From: Chara braunii
Taxonomy: Eukaryota > Streptophyta > Charophyceae > Charales > Characeae
Length of the DNA stretch: 56,018 nt
Direction of reading: 5' to 3'
Assembly (NCBI GenBank): GCA_003427395.1
Contig: BFEA01000842.1
Span: 312,312 to 368,329 of the forward strand
The notes beneath the pieces were generated by a model that searched no databases, was not told the origin of the DNA, and saw only the letters and a list, made by a program, of their open reading frames with translations. Every line of letters begins with the position of its first letter. The stretch's first letter is position 1. The translations under genes were made by a program, and so were the position numbers. Below are positions 54,066-56,018 of the stretch, in pieces.

Positions 54066-55898
54066 GTGTCGTCAACTCACTCCTGGTGATGCTCTGTTTC
54101 CCGATTTGCCTTTGCCTTTCGACAGGCAGCCCACTGTCTCATGGAGGTCGCTGTTGCACCATAGACAATAGCGGAATCTCGTGGGTGCCGTGTACGCTTG
54201 TTCGGAGAGACCGTAGTGGGACCATGGGGCTGGAGCTGCTGTGCCGGGCCCGAGGATAGATGCGGTGTTTGTCTTCGTCTTGCCGCGTCCTCAGCCTTTG
54301 TCGGGGCGGCCACCATCCCGGGCGGCTGCGGGTCTGTCCTCTTCATTGGCAGACACGGCCTCGCTAGATTGGTTGGTTGACATTGCCGCCGCGACCACGA
54401 CCACTTTCGGCCGATGCTGATCTCTGGTCGGGCCTTTCGCAGACGAAAGGTGGAGGTTCTTAGCCTCCTTGTTTGTGACAATAATCTGCGCGGCCTTGTC
54501 GAAGAGCTCCGCCGTTGTCGTCAGGGTGTCCTCGACGTAAGTCAAGGCGTTGCCCAACGCCGGACACGGCCTCGAGATGAAGTAGTGTTTGAAGGCCTTG
54601 AAGCCCATTTGAATGTCTGGGACGGATGTCAAGCGTTGGTACTCGGCAATCCAGTCAACGCTCGGCAGCATGCCTTGTTCGAAGGTCATCAACTTGTCCA
54701 TTGCCTTGATCTCCGAACGATGGAGGTTCTTAGCCTCCTTGTTCGTGACAATAGTCTGCGCGGCCTTGTCGAAGAGCTCCGCCATTGTCGTCAGGGTGTC
54801 CTTGACGTGAGTCAAGGCGTTGCCCAACGCTGGACACGACCTCAATATGAAGTAGTGTTTGACGGCCTTGAAGCCCATTTGAATGTTTGGGACGGATGTC
54901 AAGCGTTGATACTCGACAATCCAGTCAATGCTCGACAGCATGCCTTGTTCGAAGGTCATCAACTTGTCCATTGCCTTGATCTCTGGCGGCTCTACTTGGA
55001 ACCGCTTATGCCACGCTGCCTTTAGATCATCCCAGCTGATCTTGGTGTACAAGTCGGCAGACACCACCCCGTACTTGGACAAAAGATTGTCCAACCATGC
55101 TTGGCATGCGCCCCCCGACCGGGAGTAAGTATGTGTGATGCTTGTCCTCGCTGACTTGGTGTAGCTGCAACTTGAGCTCGAACTTGCAGAACCACAAAAT
55201 CGGGTTGGACTCCGTCTTCGTCGAATCGCAGAAGATCTCCTGATCGTCGAACCTTGGAGTCGTCTCGAGCGGTGCCAAACTAGGGTTGGCGGCGATAGCA
55301 CAGATCCGCTGCTCCAGTTGTTGCATGGCGGTTTGCTGTAGCTGCGTGTCGTCCTTGAGGGCGCCGACGTCGATCTCCAATGCATTGAGGCGATCAAAGG
55401 TGTTGGAGAAGCTGGAATCGAGGGCGGCGACGGGTCGTTGCTCCAGCTGCTGGAGGCGGCTGTTGAGTTGAGCCAACGCGTCGTCGAGGCTGTGGATGTC
55501 CTCCTGCTGTGTAATGGATGTTGTCAGGAGATCCGTGAGATGGGAGAGGAGTCGAGCGATCTTGCTTTCACTCTCTTCCATCTTACCATTCTCGGCCTCA
55601 GCCCGCCAGTCCGCTACCATTGTGAGCAATGCTCGCTCTCCTCTGAATATCGTTTCGCGTCGTTGAATTCGTTCTTCATCAGCAGCCTTTGCTGCTTCCT
55701 CGTCTTGCTGGCGCTGCTGTTCTCGGCGTCCTCTGCCTTAAGGCCTTTGGCATCCTCTGCCTTCTTCTTTGCTGCGGCTGCTACTGCATCCGACCGTTGC
55801 TTGGCTTCGGTAATCAGAAGCAGCATCCGGGCCTGATAGGCCTCGTTCGTTTCCCCGGACTTTTGGTCCATAACGGCTGTTTGCGAGCGCGTGAGCAT
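54066..55898 (-). pseudogene. Element B gag
   Basis: Begins MLTRSQTAVMDQKSGETNEA. N-terminal coiled coil (KIARLLSHLTDLLTTSITQQ, LQQLEQRPVAALDSSFSNTF). Capsid: RFDDQEIFCDSTKTESNPIL, WFCKFELKLQL, DDLKAAWHKRFQVEPPEIKA and two tandem copies of a 90-residue segment. The nucleocapsid knuckle CLWCNSDLHETVGC (54126-54167) is a perfect C-X2-C-X4-H-X4-C. Frameshifts lie near 55620, 55130 and 54290. Confidence 0.85.
54451..54985 (-). repeat. 270-bp in-frame tandem duplication in Element B gag
   Basis: TGGAGGTTCTTAGCCTCCTT begins at 54451 and again at 54721, exactly 270 bp (90 codons) apart. Each copy encodes IKAMDKLMTFEQGML, QRLTSVP(N/D)IQMGFKA, CPALGNALT and LFDKAAQ. The copies differ at about a dozen residues, so the duplication is not recent. 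Confidence 0.95.
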
Positions 55899-55911
55899 AG
55901 ACCAGGCCAGG

Positions 55912-56018
55912 GGTCTGCTGACATGGCACTCCCTGCTGCTAACGTGGCCTGCTGACTTGGCCTGCTTCTGTGGTCTGCTGACGTGGCCTGCTGACGTGGC
56001 CTGCTGACGTGGCCTGCT
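55912..56018. repeat. 13-bp minisatellite (GCCTGCTGACGTG)
   Basis: Perfect 13-bp units at the very end of the window, preceded by diverged copies from about 55912. The array continues beyond the window, upstream of Element B gag. Confidence 0.85.

Larger units (their letters stand above)
48887..56018 (-). mobile_element. Element B: chromovirus-type Ty3/gypsy retrotransposon, 5' end outside the window
   Basis: Minus strand. Order: gag with coiled coil, capsid and CCHC knuckle, protease, RT, RNase H, integrase with zinc finger and DDE core, integrase C-terminus and chromodomain, polypurine tract, 3' LTR. Several frameshifts, one internal stop (51857-51859) and active-site changes make it inactive. 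It inserted upstream of Element C gag. The start of the internal region and the 5' LTR are beyond 56018. Confidence 0.92.

Overview
This is a stretch of nuclear DNA from a eukaryote with a large, transposon-rich genome. The reasons are: decayed Ty3/gypsy LTR retrotransposons (one with a chromodomain), a broken Helitron helicase with a plant-like Helitron 3' end, short foldback elements of hAT and PIF/Harbinger type, satellite arrays, many (CA)n, (GA)n and (GATA)n tracts, and what look like exons bounded by GT/AG splice sites. A plant or streptophyte alga fits best. I suspect a charophyte-like genome, but that is an impression and not shown by the sequence. There is no rRNA, no CRISPR array and no convincing functional tRNA.

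Layout. 1-283 is a 25-bp tandem repeat carrying a tRNA A-box-like motif. 1.7-2.3 kb is a first array of a CCCGAA-rich satellite. 4.5-10.7 kb (minus strand) is Element A, a Ty3/gypsy element with the order gag, zinc knuckle, protease, RT, RNase H, integrase, GPY/F module, broken by many stops and frameshifts. Directly upstream of its gag on the same strand (10.9-17.8 kb) is a packed series of short ORFs of unknown function in at least two multi-copy families (called alpha and gamma here) plus single ORFs (beta, delta, epsilon) and a gag-like piece. One alpha copy is split by a 330-bp foldback element that left a GTAC duplication.

18.4-30.6 kb is non-coding repeat territory: a tRNA-like module, a pyrimidine-rich block, AT-rich DNA, three hAT-like foldback elements that share an AT-rich core but have unrelated GC-rich ends, two oppositely oriented satellite arrays (21.6-22.9 and 24.9-28.0 kb) with a 68-bp unit and a ~280-bp higher-order period, and a cluster of inverted CACCACTTCAGGA repeats. 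30.6-35.06 kb is a decayed Helitron on the plus strand with a 60-base assembly gap inside. 36.8-37.2 kb is a nested MITE.

40.6-46.0 kb (plus) holds five probable exons of what may be the only host gene in the window, ending in a long Ser/Ala/Gly-rich exon. I cannot name the protein. 47.4-48.6 kb (minus) is the gag of a third LTR element (C). 48.9-56.0 kb (minus) is Element B, a chromovirus-type Ty3/gypsy element whose complete 1,242-bp 3' LTR (48887-50128) is present and whose 5' end lies beyond the window. Element B sits just upstream of Element C gag, so it probably inserted into C.

The mutations seen in A, B and C are mostly G-to-A or C-to-T in the coding strand: Trp codons turned into stops and catalytic Asp or Ser residues turned into Asn. 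This is the pattern expected from deamination of methylated cytosines in silenced transposons.
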